Assembly: GCA_016720835.1 (NCBI GenBank)
Contig: JADKJW010000031.1
Span: 310,001-374,000 of the forward strand
DNA length: 64,000 bases
Origin: Ignavibacteria bacterium
GTDB lineage: Bacteria > Bacteroidota > Ignavibacteria > SZUA-365
Direction of reading: 5' to 3'
Shown: one piece after another, positions 56,317 through 64,000 of the stretch
Layout of the letters: each line of letters starts with the position of its first letter
Numbering within the stretch: position 1 is the first letter of the stretch
Position numbers and translations under genes: made by a program
The notes under the pieces: generated by a model
Seen by the model: the letters and a program-made list of their open reading frames with translations, nothing else
Database searches by the model: none
Told to the model about the DNA's origin: nothing

Positions 56317-57486
56317 TTATCGTTGTGAGAAGATTTCGTGCTGGAAATGGGTCAGGATCGAGAGAAACGGCGACGGGCTCGACTGCCCGAGACCGCACTT
56401 CGAGGCGACCTGCATGGACTGGCCGAGTTGCATCAGCTCGTTGAGGTAGCGCATCGAGCATTCGCCCTTCTCGATTTTCTCGACGCCGTCAAGCAGCTTG
56501 ATGTTGCCGATGCGGCAGGGCGTGCACTGGCCGCAGGATTCCTCGACGAAGAACTCCATGAAGTTTTTCAGCACGTGAAGCATGTCGCGGCTCTCGTTGA
56601 ACACGATCACCGATCCGCCCGTGGAGACGTCCTCGAACGCCACCTTGCGGCCGAATTCGCTCTTCGGGACGCAGGTGCCGGATGCCCCGCCGACCTGCAC
56701 GGCCTTCGTGTCCTTCGCGCCGACCATCTCCAGCAGTTCCGCGATGGACATGCCGAAGGGAATCTCGTAGACGCCCGGTTTTTCGCAGTCGCCCGACACC
56801 GACACGAGTTTCGAACCCGCCGATTTGTCCGTGCCGATCTGCTTGTACCACTCGGCGCCCTTCGACAGGATCACCGCGACGCTGGCGAACGTCTCGACGT
56901 TGTTCACCGTGGTCGGATAGCCCATGTATCCCGTGTTGACCGGGAAGGGCGGCCGGTTGCGCGCTTCGCCGCGATGGCCTTCGAGCGACTCGATGAGCGC
57001 GGTTTCTTCGCCGCACACGTAGGCGCCCGACCCGAGGCGGATATGAATGTCGAACGTGAAGTCCTTGCCGCAGACGTTTTCGCCGAGGCGATGATCCGCG
57101 CGCATTTTTTCCAGCACGCCCTCGAGCTTGGCGAGGAGGTAGCGATACTCGCCGCGCAGGTACAGGAAGCCCGTCTGCGCGCCGATCGTGTAGCCCGCGA
57201 TGGCCATGCCTTCGAACACGAGTTCCGCGTACTCGTCAAGCAGCACGCGATCCTTGAAGGTGCCCGGCTCGCCCTCGTCGGCGTTGCAGACGACGAACTT
57301 TTTGTCCGCCATCGCCGCCGACGCGAGCATCCACTTGGTGCCCGTCGGGAAGCCCGCGCCGCCGCGGCCCTTGAGGCCCGACTCGCGCACTTCCATGACG
57401 ATGTCCTGGCGCGTCTTCTTGAGCGCCTCCGCGAGGCCGTTTCCGTGCATGGCCGTATCAAACAGTACGATGCCTTTTCTTTCCAT
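56317..57486 (-). CDS. hydB: Hydrogenase NADH-oxidising subunit HydB (NuoF-like, short form)
   Basis: A 389-residue flavoprotein that exchanges electrons between NAD(H) and the hydrogenase. GRGGAGFPTGTKW (about residues 40-52) binds FMN/NAD(H). NADEGEPGTFKDR and GSGAYVCGEETALIESLEG follow. An SLBB segment precedes the cluster ESCGQCTPCRIG, with the fourth Cys in SKCGLG. It is essentially a plain NuoF. The N-terminal thioredoxin-like [2Fe-2S] domain and the C-terminal 2x[4Fe-4S] domain of long HydB proteins are both missing. The gene is 12 bases from hydA and 12 from hydC, in one operon. Confidence 0.95.
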   Translation of the reverse strand: MERKGIVLFDTAMHGNGLAEALKKTRQDIVMEVRESGLKGRGGAGFPTGTKWMLASAAMADKKFVVCNADEGEPGTFKDRVLLDEYAELVFEGMAIAGYTIGAQTGFLYLRGEYRYLLAKLEGVLEKMRADHRLGENVCGKDFTFDIHIRLGSGAYVCGEETALIESLEGHRGEARNRPPFPVNTGYMGYPTTVNNVETFASVAVILSKGAEWYKQIGTDKSAGSKLVSVSGDCEKPGVYEIPFGMSIAELLEMVGAKDTKAVQVGGASGTCVPKSEFGRKVAFEDVSTGGSVIVFNESRDMLHVLKNFMEFFVEESCGQCTPCRIGNIKLLDGVEKIEKGECSMRYLNELMQLGQSMQVASKCGLGQSSPSPFLSILTHFQHEIFSQR

Positions 57487-57498
57487 GGCGGTGTCCTC

Positions 57499-57972
57499 CT
57501 AGGCCCGGTTCTTGAGAATGTCCGCGATGCGCTGCGGGGTGAGGTGCGTGAACACCTCGTCGTTGATCAGCATCGCGGGGCCCTGGTCGCACATGCCCAT
57601 GCAGTTCGCGAACTCGAGCGTGTATTTCTTGTCCGTCGTGGTTTCGCCGAAGCGCACGCCGATCTCCCGCTCGAGCGTGCGGATGATCGCGTCCTTCCCC
57701 GCGAGATCGCAGGAGATCGTGCGGCAGAGACGGATGATGTTGCGGCCCTTGGGCTCGGTGCTCAGGAAGGAGTAGAAGGTGATGACGCCGTACACTTCCA
57801 CGGGGTGGATGTCGAGCAGGCGCGCGATTTCCTGCTGCCCGAAATCGGAGATGTGGCCGTGCCGGATCTGGACCTGCTGAAGAATGGGCAGGAGCGCCTC
57901 GCGCCCGCTGCCGTGAACCGCGATCAGCTTCTCGATCTCGGCCGTCAGGGCGTTCTTCTCAGTGACTAGCAT
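57499..57972 (-). CDS. hydC: Hydrogenase subunit HydC (NuoE-like [2Fe-2S])
   Basis: A 157-residue thioredoxin-like ferredoxin subunit. Helical N-terminus, then the [2Fe-2S] ligands CRTISC and CMGMC (NuoE pattern CX4C...CX3C), with HPVEVYGVITFYSFLSTEPKG between. It docks on HydB and passes electrons within the HydABC complex. Its start lies inside the last codons of the receiver gene upstream (overlap of 14 bases), so the receiver protein and hydCBA form one operon with coupled translation. Confidence 0.95.
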   Translation of the reverse strand: MLVTEKNALTAEIEKLIAVHGSGREALLPILQQVQIRHGHISDFGQQEIARLLDIHPVEVYGVITFYSFLSTEPKGRNIIRLCRTISCDLAGKDAIIRTLEREIGVRFGETTTDKKYTLEFANCMGMCDQGPAMLINDEVFTHLTPQRIADILKNRA

Positions 57973-58354
57973 GGGTGCTCCGTTTCGATTGTGCGAGATG
58001 AAACTTCACCTTGTCGAGCAAGATGGCGGGCGGGACCGGCTTCTCCAGAAATTCCTCGATCGGCACCATTTCGCTTGCGCCGAAATTGAAGCCGATGGCC
58101 TTCGACACCGACGTCAGCATGATGATGGGAATGGTGAATCCGGATTTGCGAAAACGGTTCGCGAGGTAGAAACCGTCGTCCGGCTCCTGCATCATCACAT
58201 CGAGAATGATCAGATCGGGATGCTCGGCGTTGACGAGGGCGATCGCCTCGTCCACCGAGGCCGCCGAGACGACGCTGAATCCGTTCGCTTCGAGCAGCAT
58301 CGTGTTGGCTTCCACGATATCCGGATCATCGTCGATGATTGCGATTTTGTTCAT
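57959..58354 (-). CDS. Receiver-only response regulator, first gene of the hydrogenase operon
   Basis: A 131-residue stand-alone receiver (CheY-like) domain. The acidic pocket is DDD at residues 8-10, the phospho-acceptor is Asp52 in LIILDVMM, and the conserved Thr and Lys are in MLTSVSK and EKPVPP. No output domain follows, and the C-terminal 20 residues are a basic/Ser tail. It sits at the head of the operon with hydC, hydB and hydA, and opposite the sensor kinases. It would suit a shuttle in a phosphorelay or a direct protein-protein effector on the hydrogenase; neither can be shown from sequence. Confidence 0.93.
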   Translation of the reverse strand: MNKIAIIDDDPDIVEANTMLLEANGFSVVSAASVDEAIALVNAEHPDLIILDVMMQEPDDGFYLANRFRKSGFTIPIIMLTSVSKAIGFNFGASEMVPIEEFLEKPVPPAILLDKVKFHLAQSKRSTHASH

Positions 58355-58611
58355 CGGTACTCCTGTGGTGTATGGAAGGTGCGTGAGACAGTTCTGGCAG
58401 CATGGGCGAAAAACAACGGGGCGTGTCGGCGGTGTTTCGGAGGAGGTGCTTCATTGTGCAATCGCTAAATTAATCACTATAGACATTGCAAACAAAAAGA
58501 AAATCACCCAGGCTCTCTTGATTCACCCTATGATATATCCGAATTAAGGGACTTTGTTCGTTTTAATGCGTGAAGAAATTCACCATTTGATCGAAAAATA
58601 GGTTGACCTTT

Positions 58612-58629
58612 TGTCCGAAATTTCCGACA
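58612..58629. promoter_or_regulatory. Near-perfect 18-bp palindrome in the divergent hydrogenase promoter region
   Basis: TGTCCGAAATTTCCGACA reads the same on both strands except for one base pair. It lies in the 336-base divergent gap 58355-58690, 61 bases before the start of the hydrogenase-like kinase. TTGACC at 58603-58608 with a weak GACATT 17 bases on would put the palindrome between -35 and -10, where a repressor binds. The rest of the gap is AT-rich with TATGATATATCC and TTAATC stretches; I find no further element. Confidence 0.5.
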
Positions 58630-58690
58630 TTTGTTCACGATCGATCGCTGCATCAAGACAGAACTTTAAAAATCAAGCACCTGCGTCATC

Positions 58691-60730
58691 ATGCCTGTCA
58701 TTTCAACCATACCCGAGCGCTGCAAGCGGTGTTACTGCTGCGTCAGGGAATGCCCCGCAAAAGCCATACAGATCAGTCACGGCCAGGCCGTCGTCATTGC
58801 CGAGCGCTGCATCGGATGCGGCAATTGCCTGAAAGTCTGTTCGCAGAACGCGAAGGCCGTTCGCAACGGCATCGGAGGCATCGCCGCGCGGCTCGCGCTG
58901 CCGGGCAGCGCCGAGAAGATCGCCTGCATCGCGCCGTCCTTCCCGGCCGCGTTTCCGGACGTGGCGCCCCTGCGCGTCGTCGGCGCGCTGCGCGCACTCG
59001 GGTTCACCAAGGTCCTCGAGGTCGGCTTCGGCGCGGATCTGGTCAGCGCGGAGTACCGGCGCTATGTGGACCAGGCGGAAGGCACCGTCATCACCACGCC
59101 GTGCCCTTCCGTCGTGGAACTGATCGAGAAATACTACCCCGAACTGATTCCGAACCTCGCGCCGATCGTCTCGCCGATGATCGCCTGCGGCAAGGTGGCG
59201 CGCGAGCGCTACGGCGCGGGCGCCTTCGTCGTCTTCATCGGCCCCTGCATCGCGAAGAAGCTCGAGATCGCCGATCCGGAATGCGACGGCGTGATCAACG
59301 AGGCGCTGACCTTCGACGAGACCGCCAAACTTCTCGCGAACGCCGGCGTCGACGTGCACACGCAACCGGAGCGCGAGTTCGACCAGCCGCGCGCGAATCT
59401 CGGGCAGATCTACCCGCTCTCCGGCGGATTGCTCAAGAGCGCGGGCATCGGCGCGGACGTGATGGACGCGGAGGTGATCGTCGTCGAAGGCCGCGAACAC
59501 TGCCTCAACATCATCAACGAGATCGCCTCCGGGAAGGTCGGCACCAAGCTCATCGACATCCTCTTCTGCGAGGGCTGCGTCAACGGTCCCGGCATGCACA
59601 GCAGCCTGAACTACTTCGAGAAGCGCGAGCGCATCATCGGCTTCGTGAAGGAACGCACCGCCACGCTCAACGCCGCCATCTGGAAGAACTCGATGACGAA
59701 CTACGCGGGCATCAGCCTCGCGCGCGGCTTCCGCAACTGCCGCATCGAGGAACGCGCGGTGCCGGACGCGGAGATCGACGCCATCCTCACCGCCGGCGGA
59801 AAGGCGCGCGTCGAGAACCGCCTCAATTGCGGCGCCTGCGGCTATCCCGACTGCCGGCAGATGGCGGTGGCCATCGCCCTCGGCCTCGCCGAACAGGAAA
59901 TGTGCCTGCCCTATACGATCGACAACCTCGAGCGCTCGCACCGCGAACTGGCCCAGGCCCAGGAGCAGCTCATCCACACCGAGAAGCTCGCCTCCGTCGG
60001 ACAGCTCGCCGCGGGCGTCGCGCACGAAATCAACAACCCGCTCGGCACCATTCTCCTCTACTCCCATCTGCTGCTCAAGCAACTGCAGGACGCGGAGCCG
60101 GCCCGCAAGGACATCCAGTTCATCGTCCAGGAAGCGAACCGCTGCAAGACCATCGTCTCGAGCCTCCTCAACTTCGCGCGACAGGGGAAGCTCGCCGTCG
60201 CGGAGACGACGGTCGGCGATCTCGTCGCGTCCATCGTCGCCATGATCGCGCATCGCGAGGAGTTCGGCGCCATCCGCATCGGCACCACCATCGCGCCCGA
60301 TCTCCCGCCGCTGCACGTGGACGTGGACCAGATGAAACAGGTGCTCCTCAACATCGCGATCAACGCCTGCGAGGCCATGCCCGCGGGCGGGACGCTCGAT
60401 TTCACCGCCGGGAAAGGCGAGAGGGACGAGATCGTGTTCACCATCGAGGACAGCGGCGGCGGCATCCCGAAGGAGAACATGTCCAAGCTCTTCACGCCGT
60501 TCTTCACGACGAAGCAGATCGGCAAGGGCACGGGACTCGGCCTCCCCATCGCCTACGGCATCGTCAAGATGCACCATGGCAGCATCACGGTGCGCAGCGA
60601 CGCCGGGAAGGGCACCGCCTTCCGCATCGCCATCCCGTCCGATGTCCGCGACCTCCATTCCGGCCCGATGACGCCGCTCGAATTCGCGTCCACCCTCGAC
60701 GCGTCCGCGTCGTCTTCACTGCAGCAGTGA
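58691..60730 (+). CDS. Hydrogenase-like sensor kinase: 2x[4Fe-4S] ferredoxin, H-domain, Fe-S domain, histidine kinase
   Basis: A 679-residue soluble kinase. Ferredoxin clusters: Cys11/14/17/21 and Cys40/43/46/50. The hydrogenase-type domain (about 70-345) keeps Cys138 in TTPCPSV and Cys186 in GPCIAKKLE. L3 is CEGC (Cys293/296), one residue shorter than the C-X3-C of true H-domains, and L1 lacks the proton-relay Cys. A four-Cys Fe-S domain follows (Cys380/383/388/405, CGACGYPDC). Then HisKA with H445 (GVAHEINNP) and HATPase (INACEAMP, DSGGGIP, GKGTGLGLP). I infer a redox or H2 sensor derived from a hydrogenase. Such fusions are known beside hydrogenase genes in anaerobes. It precedes the hybrid kinase by 7 bases. 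Confidence 0.93.
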   Translation: MPVISTIPERCKRCYCCVRECPAKAIQISHGQAVVIAERCIGCGNCLKVCSQNAKAVRNGIGGIAARLALPGSAEKIACIAPSFPAAFPDVAPLRVVGALRALGFTKVLEVGFGADLVSAEYRRYVDQAEGTVITTPCPSVVELIEKYYPELIPNLAPIVSPMIACGKVARERYGAGAFVVFIGPCIAKKLEIADPECDGVINEALTFDETAKLLANAGVDVHTQPEREFDQPRANLGQIYPLSGGLLKSAGIGADVMDAEVIVVEGREHCLNIINEIASGKVGTKLIDILFCEGCVNGPGMHSSLNYFEKRERIIGFVKERTATLNAAIWKNSMTNYAGISLARGFRNCRIEERAVPDAEIDAILTAGGKARVENRLNCGACGYPDCRQMAVAIALGLAEQEMCLPYTIDNLERSHRELAQAQEQLIHTEKLASVGQLAAGVAHEINNPLGTILLYSHLLLKQLQDAEPARKDIQFIVQEANRCKTIVSSLLNFARQGKLAVAETTVGDLVASIVAMIAHREEFGAIRIGTTIAPDLPPLHVDVDQMKQVLLNIAINACEAMPAGGTLDFTAGKGERDEIVFTIEDSGGGIPKENMSKLFTPFFTTKQIGKGTGLGLPIAYGIVKMHHGSITVRSDAGKGTAFRIAIPSDVRDLHSGPMTPLEFASTLDASASSSLQQ

Positions 60731-60737
60731 GCACGCC

Positions 60738-62228
60738 ATGACAGACAAACCCACGCTGCTCGTCGTCGACGACGAGTTCGGCATGCGCGAAGGCATCTCG
60801 CGCATCTTCGCCCTCGAGGGTTACGACGTGACCGTCGCGGAGAACGGCACCGACGGCATCGCGCGCGGCCTGGAGCGCGAGTTCGACGTCACCCTCCTCG
60901 ACCTGAAAATGCCCGACATCGACGGACTCACCGTGCTGCGCCGGCTCCGCGAAACGTATCCCGACACCGAGTACCTGATGATGACGGCCTTCGCCGGCAT
61001 CGACTCGGCGGTGGAGGCCACACGCAACGGGGCGTACACGTACATCCCGAAACCGTTCACGCCCGACCAGATTGTCTTCGAGGTCGATCGCGCCCTCGCC
61101 AAACGCCGCCTCACGATGGAGGCGCGCGAGCTGCGGGCCGATCAGGAGCGTCGCCTCCTCGAAATCCATCTCGAGCAGAGCCGCCTCCGCACCATCATCA
61201 ACGCCATCAGCGACGCGGTGTTCGTGACCAACCTCGAGGAGCAGATCGTGCTGGCAAATCCGCAGACCCGGGCGCTGTTCGGCTTCTCGTCGCGCGTCAT
61301 CGCCGGCACGCACATCGATGACATCTTCCCGAAGGAAGTGACCGACGTGATCCGCGACGCCGCCGCGAAGGCGCCGCTGGGCGTGGAACTCGTGTCGCGC
61401 GAGTGGGAGATGAAACCCGAACTCGAACTCGTCGTGTCGATGAAGACCGTGCCGCTGCGCGACCGCGACGACGCGGTCATCGGCTTCGTCTCCACGCTGC
61501 AGGACGTCACCGAGCTGAAAAAACTCGACATGCAGAAATCGCAGTTCGTCTCCATGGTGGCGCATGAACTCAAGGCCCCGCTGGCCGCGATCTCGGGGTA
61601 CCTCGAGACCATGCAGGGCAAGCTGCTCGGCGCCGACATGGCGAAGTACGAGACCATGATCGACCGCTCGAATCTCCGCCTGCGCTCGATGATCGACCTG
61701 ATCAACGACCTGCTGAACATCAGCCGCAAGGACCTCGGCACCGCGCGTCGCGAGATCGTCGCGGTGGCCGTGCCGGAAGCCGTCGAATCCGTCGCGGACT
61801 TCCTTCGCCAGGAAATGGCGAAGCGCGCGCTGCGCTTCGTCACGGACTACGCCGACGCGCTGCCGACCATCGACGTGGACCGCGACGAATTCTCGCGTCT
61901 CCTCACCAACCTCCTCAGCAACGCCATCAAGTACAACCGCGAGGGCGGCGAGATCCGCGTCGCCGCGCGCGCCGAGGAGGATTCCGTCATCCTCAGCGTC
62001 GGCGACACCGGCATCGGCCTCACCTCGGAGGAGCGATCACAGCTGTTCCGGCAATTCTACCGCGCCAAGAACGAGCAGACGCGTTCCATCCCCGGCACCG
62101 GCCTCGGCCTCTCCATCGTCAAGGGCATCGTCGAATCCTATCACGGCAACATCGACGTGCAGAGCGAGTTCGGCGTCGGAACCACCTTCGTCCTGCGCAT
62201 CCCGGAGCATTTCGTCGACCGCTCCTGA
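60738..62228 (+). CDS. Hybrid regulator: receiver-PAS-histidine kinase
   Basis: A 496-residue soluble hybrid. The receiver domain (1-120) has DDE at 11-13, Asp55 in VTLLDLKMPD, and Lys105 in PKPF. A coiled coil leads to a PAS domain (about 150-260, AISDAVFVTNLEEQIVLANP). HisKA has H276 in SMVAHELKAPLAAISG, and HATPase has LLSNAIKYN, DTGIGL and GTGLGLSIVKG. It has no DNA-binding part. Being the second gene after the hydrogenase-like kinase, its receiver is the natural phosphate acceptor from that kinase, and its own kinase would then signal onward. The receiver-before-kinase order makes it a possible relay node. Confidence 0.93.
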   Translation: MTDKPTLLVVDDEFGMREGISRIFALEGYDVTVAENGTDGIARGLEREFDVTLLDLKMPDIDGLTVLRRLRETYPDTEYLMMTAFAGIDSAVEATRNGAYTYIPKPFTPDQIVFEVDRALAKRRLTMEARELRADQERRLLEIHLEQSRLRTIINAISDAVFVTNLEEQIVLANPQTRALFGFSSRVIAGTHIDDIFPKEVTDVIRDAAAKAPLGVELVSREWEMKPELELVVSMKTVPLRDRDDAVIGFVSTLQDVTELKKLDMQKSQFVSMVAHELKAPLAAISGYLETMQGKLLGADMAKYETMIDRSNLRLRSMIDLINDLLNISRKDLGTARREIVAVAVPEAVESVADFLRQEMAKRALRFVTDYADALPTIDVDRDEFSRLLTNLLSNAIKYNREGGEIRVAARAEEDSVILSVGDTGIGLTSEERSQLFRQFYRAKNEQTRSIPGTGLGLSIVKGIVESYHGNIDVQSEFGVGTTFVLRIPEHFVDRS

Positions 62229-62416
62229 TTTCGGATTGAACAGTTGTCACCCCGAGTCACTCATTGCACGGCATCCCATGAGCGTCGTCAATGACAGTTC
62301 CGTGAGAAGAAAAGGCGATCGCGAAACACACGAAATGTCCGAATGAGTCCGAAAAAAGATGTTTTCGTAGTTTTCGCTTTATTCGATTGCTTCGTGATCT
62401 CTTCTGAATCCGGTAT

Positions 62417-63877
62417 TCAATCCGAAATTGGAAATCCGCAATCCGCAATCCTCGCGATCCCGCGCAGCATGCCGCGGAAGACGAGGGCGTGCACCGGGTA
62501 GATGCCGTACCAGTAGAGGATTCCCGCGAGTCCGACGGGATCGAAGATCGCGGTCTGCCGGATGACGGCGCCGTCGCCGTCGGGGGTGACCTGATACTCG
62601 AGCCACGCGCGGCCGGGGACTTTCATTTCTGCGAAGAGACGCAACTGCACACCGGGTTCGATGACTTCCACGCGCCACCAGTCCACGGCGTCGCCGACGC
62701 ACAGATCGACGGGGTGCCGCCGCCCGCGGCGCATGCCGACGCCTCCGGCGAGGATGTCCGCGAAACCGCGCAGGCGCCAGAGCCAGTTGCCCCAGTACCA
62801 GCCCGTTTCACCGCCGATGCGCTGAATGGGCGCGAAGGCCCGCGCGGGTGTGCATGCGACGCGGATGCTGCGCTGATCGAGGAGGCGGTTTCCGAAGCGC
62901 GTGCCGCCCCAGCCGGGCGCGATGCCCGCGGACGAGAGCGCGTCGGACCAGCGCGTCTCGGCGAACTCGCGGTCCTCGTTGCGCAGCGCGTCCGCGATCG
63001 CGTCGCGCACGCTCTTCGGGCGCAGAGGGAAATCCGCGAGCGCGGACTGATCCTCCACGACGGTGGGATGCTTGAGGCTTTCGGCGAGCTTGCGCCCGAC
63101 GCGCGCGTACAGCGGCGTGACGAGTCCGAGCCAGAGGCTCGAGAGCCGCGGCGTGAGCACCGGCACGGGGATCATCACGCGCCGCAGGCCGCGCTGGCGG
63201 GCGTACTCGCGCATCAGGTCGCCGTAGGACAGGCGGTCCGCCGCGCCGATTTCATAGACGCGGTTGCCGTCGGCCCGCACGTCGAGCGCGAGCGCGAGGT
63301 ACGCGAGGAGGTCGGCGATGCCGATCGGCTGCGCTTTCACCGACACCCAGCGCGGCGTGATCATGACCGGCAGGCGTTCGACCAGGGCGCGGATCATTTC
63401 GAAGGAGAGGCTTCCGGAGCCGATGACGATGGACGCGCGCAGCTCGATCACCTGCACGCCGGATGCGGCGAGCACGCGGCCCACCTGCTGGCGGCTGCGC
63501 AGATGCGAGGACAGCGCCTCGGCGGAGGAACCGAGTCCGCCGAGGTACACGATGCGGCGCACCCCGGCCTCGCGCGCGGCCGCCCCGAAATTCTCCGCGG
63601 CGATGCGGTCCAGCGTCTCGAAGTCGCGGTCGTCGCCCATGGAATGCACGAGGTAGTACGCCGTGTCCACTCCGCGCATCGCGGCGCCCAGGCTCGCGGC
63701 GTCGAGCACGTCGCCCTGCGCGATCTCCGTGTCGCCGCCGACGCGCGCGGCGAGCTGTGCCGGTCTCCGAGCGAGGCAGCGCACGCGCTCGCCCGCTTCC
63801 TCGAAGCGCCGCAGCAGCCGTCCGCCGATGTACCCGGTTGCGCCGGTGAGCAGGATGAGACGGGGGGATGTTGGCAT
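62417..63877 (-). CDS. NAD(P)-binding SDR-like protein with DUF2867 domain
   Basis: A 486-residue protein. The N-terminal Rossmann domain has the dinucleotide motif TGATGYIGG at residues 11-19, followed by RCLARRP and a strand with YYLVHSMG. It resembles atypical short-chain dehydrogenases such as YbjT. The C-terminal part (about 330-486) is a DUF2867 lipid-binding-like domain with GETGWYWGNWLWRLRG and DAVDWWRVEVIEPG. The last residues (IADCGFPISD) run into an AATCCGCAATCC-type repeat, so the true end may have been extended. Cofactor known in kind only; substrate unknown. The 188-base gap on its right (62229-62416) has nothing I can name. Confidence 0.85.
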   Translation of the reverse strand: MPTSPRLILLTGATGYIGGRLLRRFEEAGERVRCLARRPAQLAARVGGDTEIAQGDVLDAASLGAAMRGVDTAYYLVHSMGDDRDFETLDRIAAENFGAAAREAGVRRIVYLGGLGSSAEALSSHLRSRQQVGRVLAASGVQVIELRASIVIGSGSLSFEMIRALVERLPVMITPRWVSVKAQPIGIADLLAYLALALDVRADGNRVYEIGAADRLSYGDLMREYARQRGLRRVMIPVPVLTPRLSSLWLGLVTPLYARVGRKLAESLKHPTVVEDQSALADFPLRPKSVRDAIADALRNEDREFAETRWSDALSSAGIAPGWGGTRFGNRLLDQRSIRVACTPARAFAPIQRIGGETGWYWGNWLWRLRGFADILAGGVGMRRGRRHPVDLCVGDAVDWWRVEVIEPGVQLRLFAEMKVPGRAWLEYQVTPDGDGAVIRQTAIFDPVGLAGILYWYGIYPVHALVFRGMLRGIARIADCGFPISD

Positions 63878-63961
63878 CGGAGGCGCCTGTTATGGTGATG
63901 AATGCGGATGTCGTATTTTTGCGCTTCTCCAACAACATCGAAACAAATAGCGAAGAATCCC

Positions 63962-64000
63962 ATGACGATAGACGTCGCCGATTTTCAGACCGAAGTGCTG
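63962..64000 (+). CDS. Start of a thioredoxin-like gene, cut by the window end
   Basis: The first 13 codons, from ATG 63962, read MTIDVADFQTEVL, which matches the N-terminus of thioredoxin/CnoX proteins (a strand leading to the CGPC site). GCGAAGAATCCC gives a modest RBS. The active site lies beyond the window, so the call rests on the N-terminal pattern alone. Divergent from the SDR gene, with a gap of about 84 bases. Confidence 0.5.
   Translation, partial: MTIDVADFQTEVL

Noticed and set aside
58603..58634. A Rex-type operator in the hydrogenase promoter
   Set aside because: The palindrome there does not contain the TTGTGA...TCACAA half-sites expected for Rex.

Overview
The window is a GC-rich bacterial chromosome segment with no rRNA, tRNA, transposase or phage gene that I can see. 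Two secreted proteins end in a type IX secretion (T9SS) sorting domain, and alternative complex III genes sit at the left edge. Together these point to the Bacteroidota/Ignavibacteria/Kapabacteria (FCB) part of the tree. I cannot place it more finely. Many intergenic regions carry short-period degenerate repeats and perfect hairpins.

Layout. 1-3.3 kb: actC (5' end cut off), actD, actE and actF of alternative complex III. 3.3-4.5 kb: a dispersed hairpin repeat and the wreck of a histidine kinase. 4.5-6.8 kb: a NYN-domain protein and a T9SS-exported protein. 7.2-19.6 kb: two tandem alpha-2-macroglobulin genes of about 2020 codons each. Their 5' halves and bait regions have diverged, but their 3' halves are almost identical. 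Copy 1 has two frameshifts and copy 2 has seven. 19.7-26.1 kb: a small secreted protein, a DedA protein, an amino-acid permease, a brnTA-type toxin-antitoxin pair, a large membrane protein and a mazEF pair. 26.2-34.4 kb (minus strand): ftsH, der, a 52-aa membrane protein, a NatAB-type exporter, an M48 lipoprotein protease and a dihydrouridine synthase. 34.4-37.8 kb: a Fur-family regulator with its own operator, feoA, feoB and a small secreted protein. 37.8-46.5 kb (minus strand): a VIT-domain T9SS protein, mnmG, an MBL-fold RNase-like protein and a fused branched-chain 2-oxoacid dehydrogenase E1. 46.8-50.1 kb: an HU protein, a YifB/ComM ATPase and an alpha/beta hydrolase. 50.1-51.3 kb: a broken wecG-type gene and an unknown protein.

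51.4-62.2 kb is the standout region, a [FeFe]-hydrogenase locus built around signalling proteins. On the minus strand are a receiver-only protein, hydC, hydB and hydA (one frameshift), then a terminator, then a membrane histidine kinase and hydG. Divergently transcribed are a kinase whose sensor is a ferredoxin plus a degenerate hydrogenase H-domain, and a receiver-PAS-kinase hybrid. The 336-nt divergent promoter region contains a near-perfect 18-bp palindrome. I infer that the cell senses hydrogen or redox state through the hydrogenase-like kinase and passes the signal through receiver and kinase modules. No DNA-binding output protein is encoded in the locus itself. The right edge holds an NAD(P)-binding epimerase-like protein and the first 13 codons of a thioredoxin-like gene.
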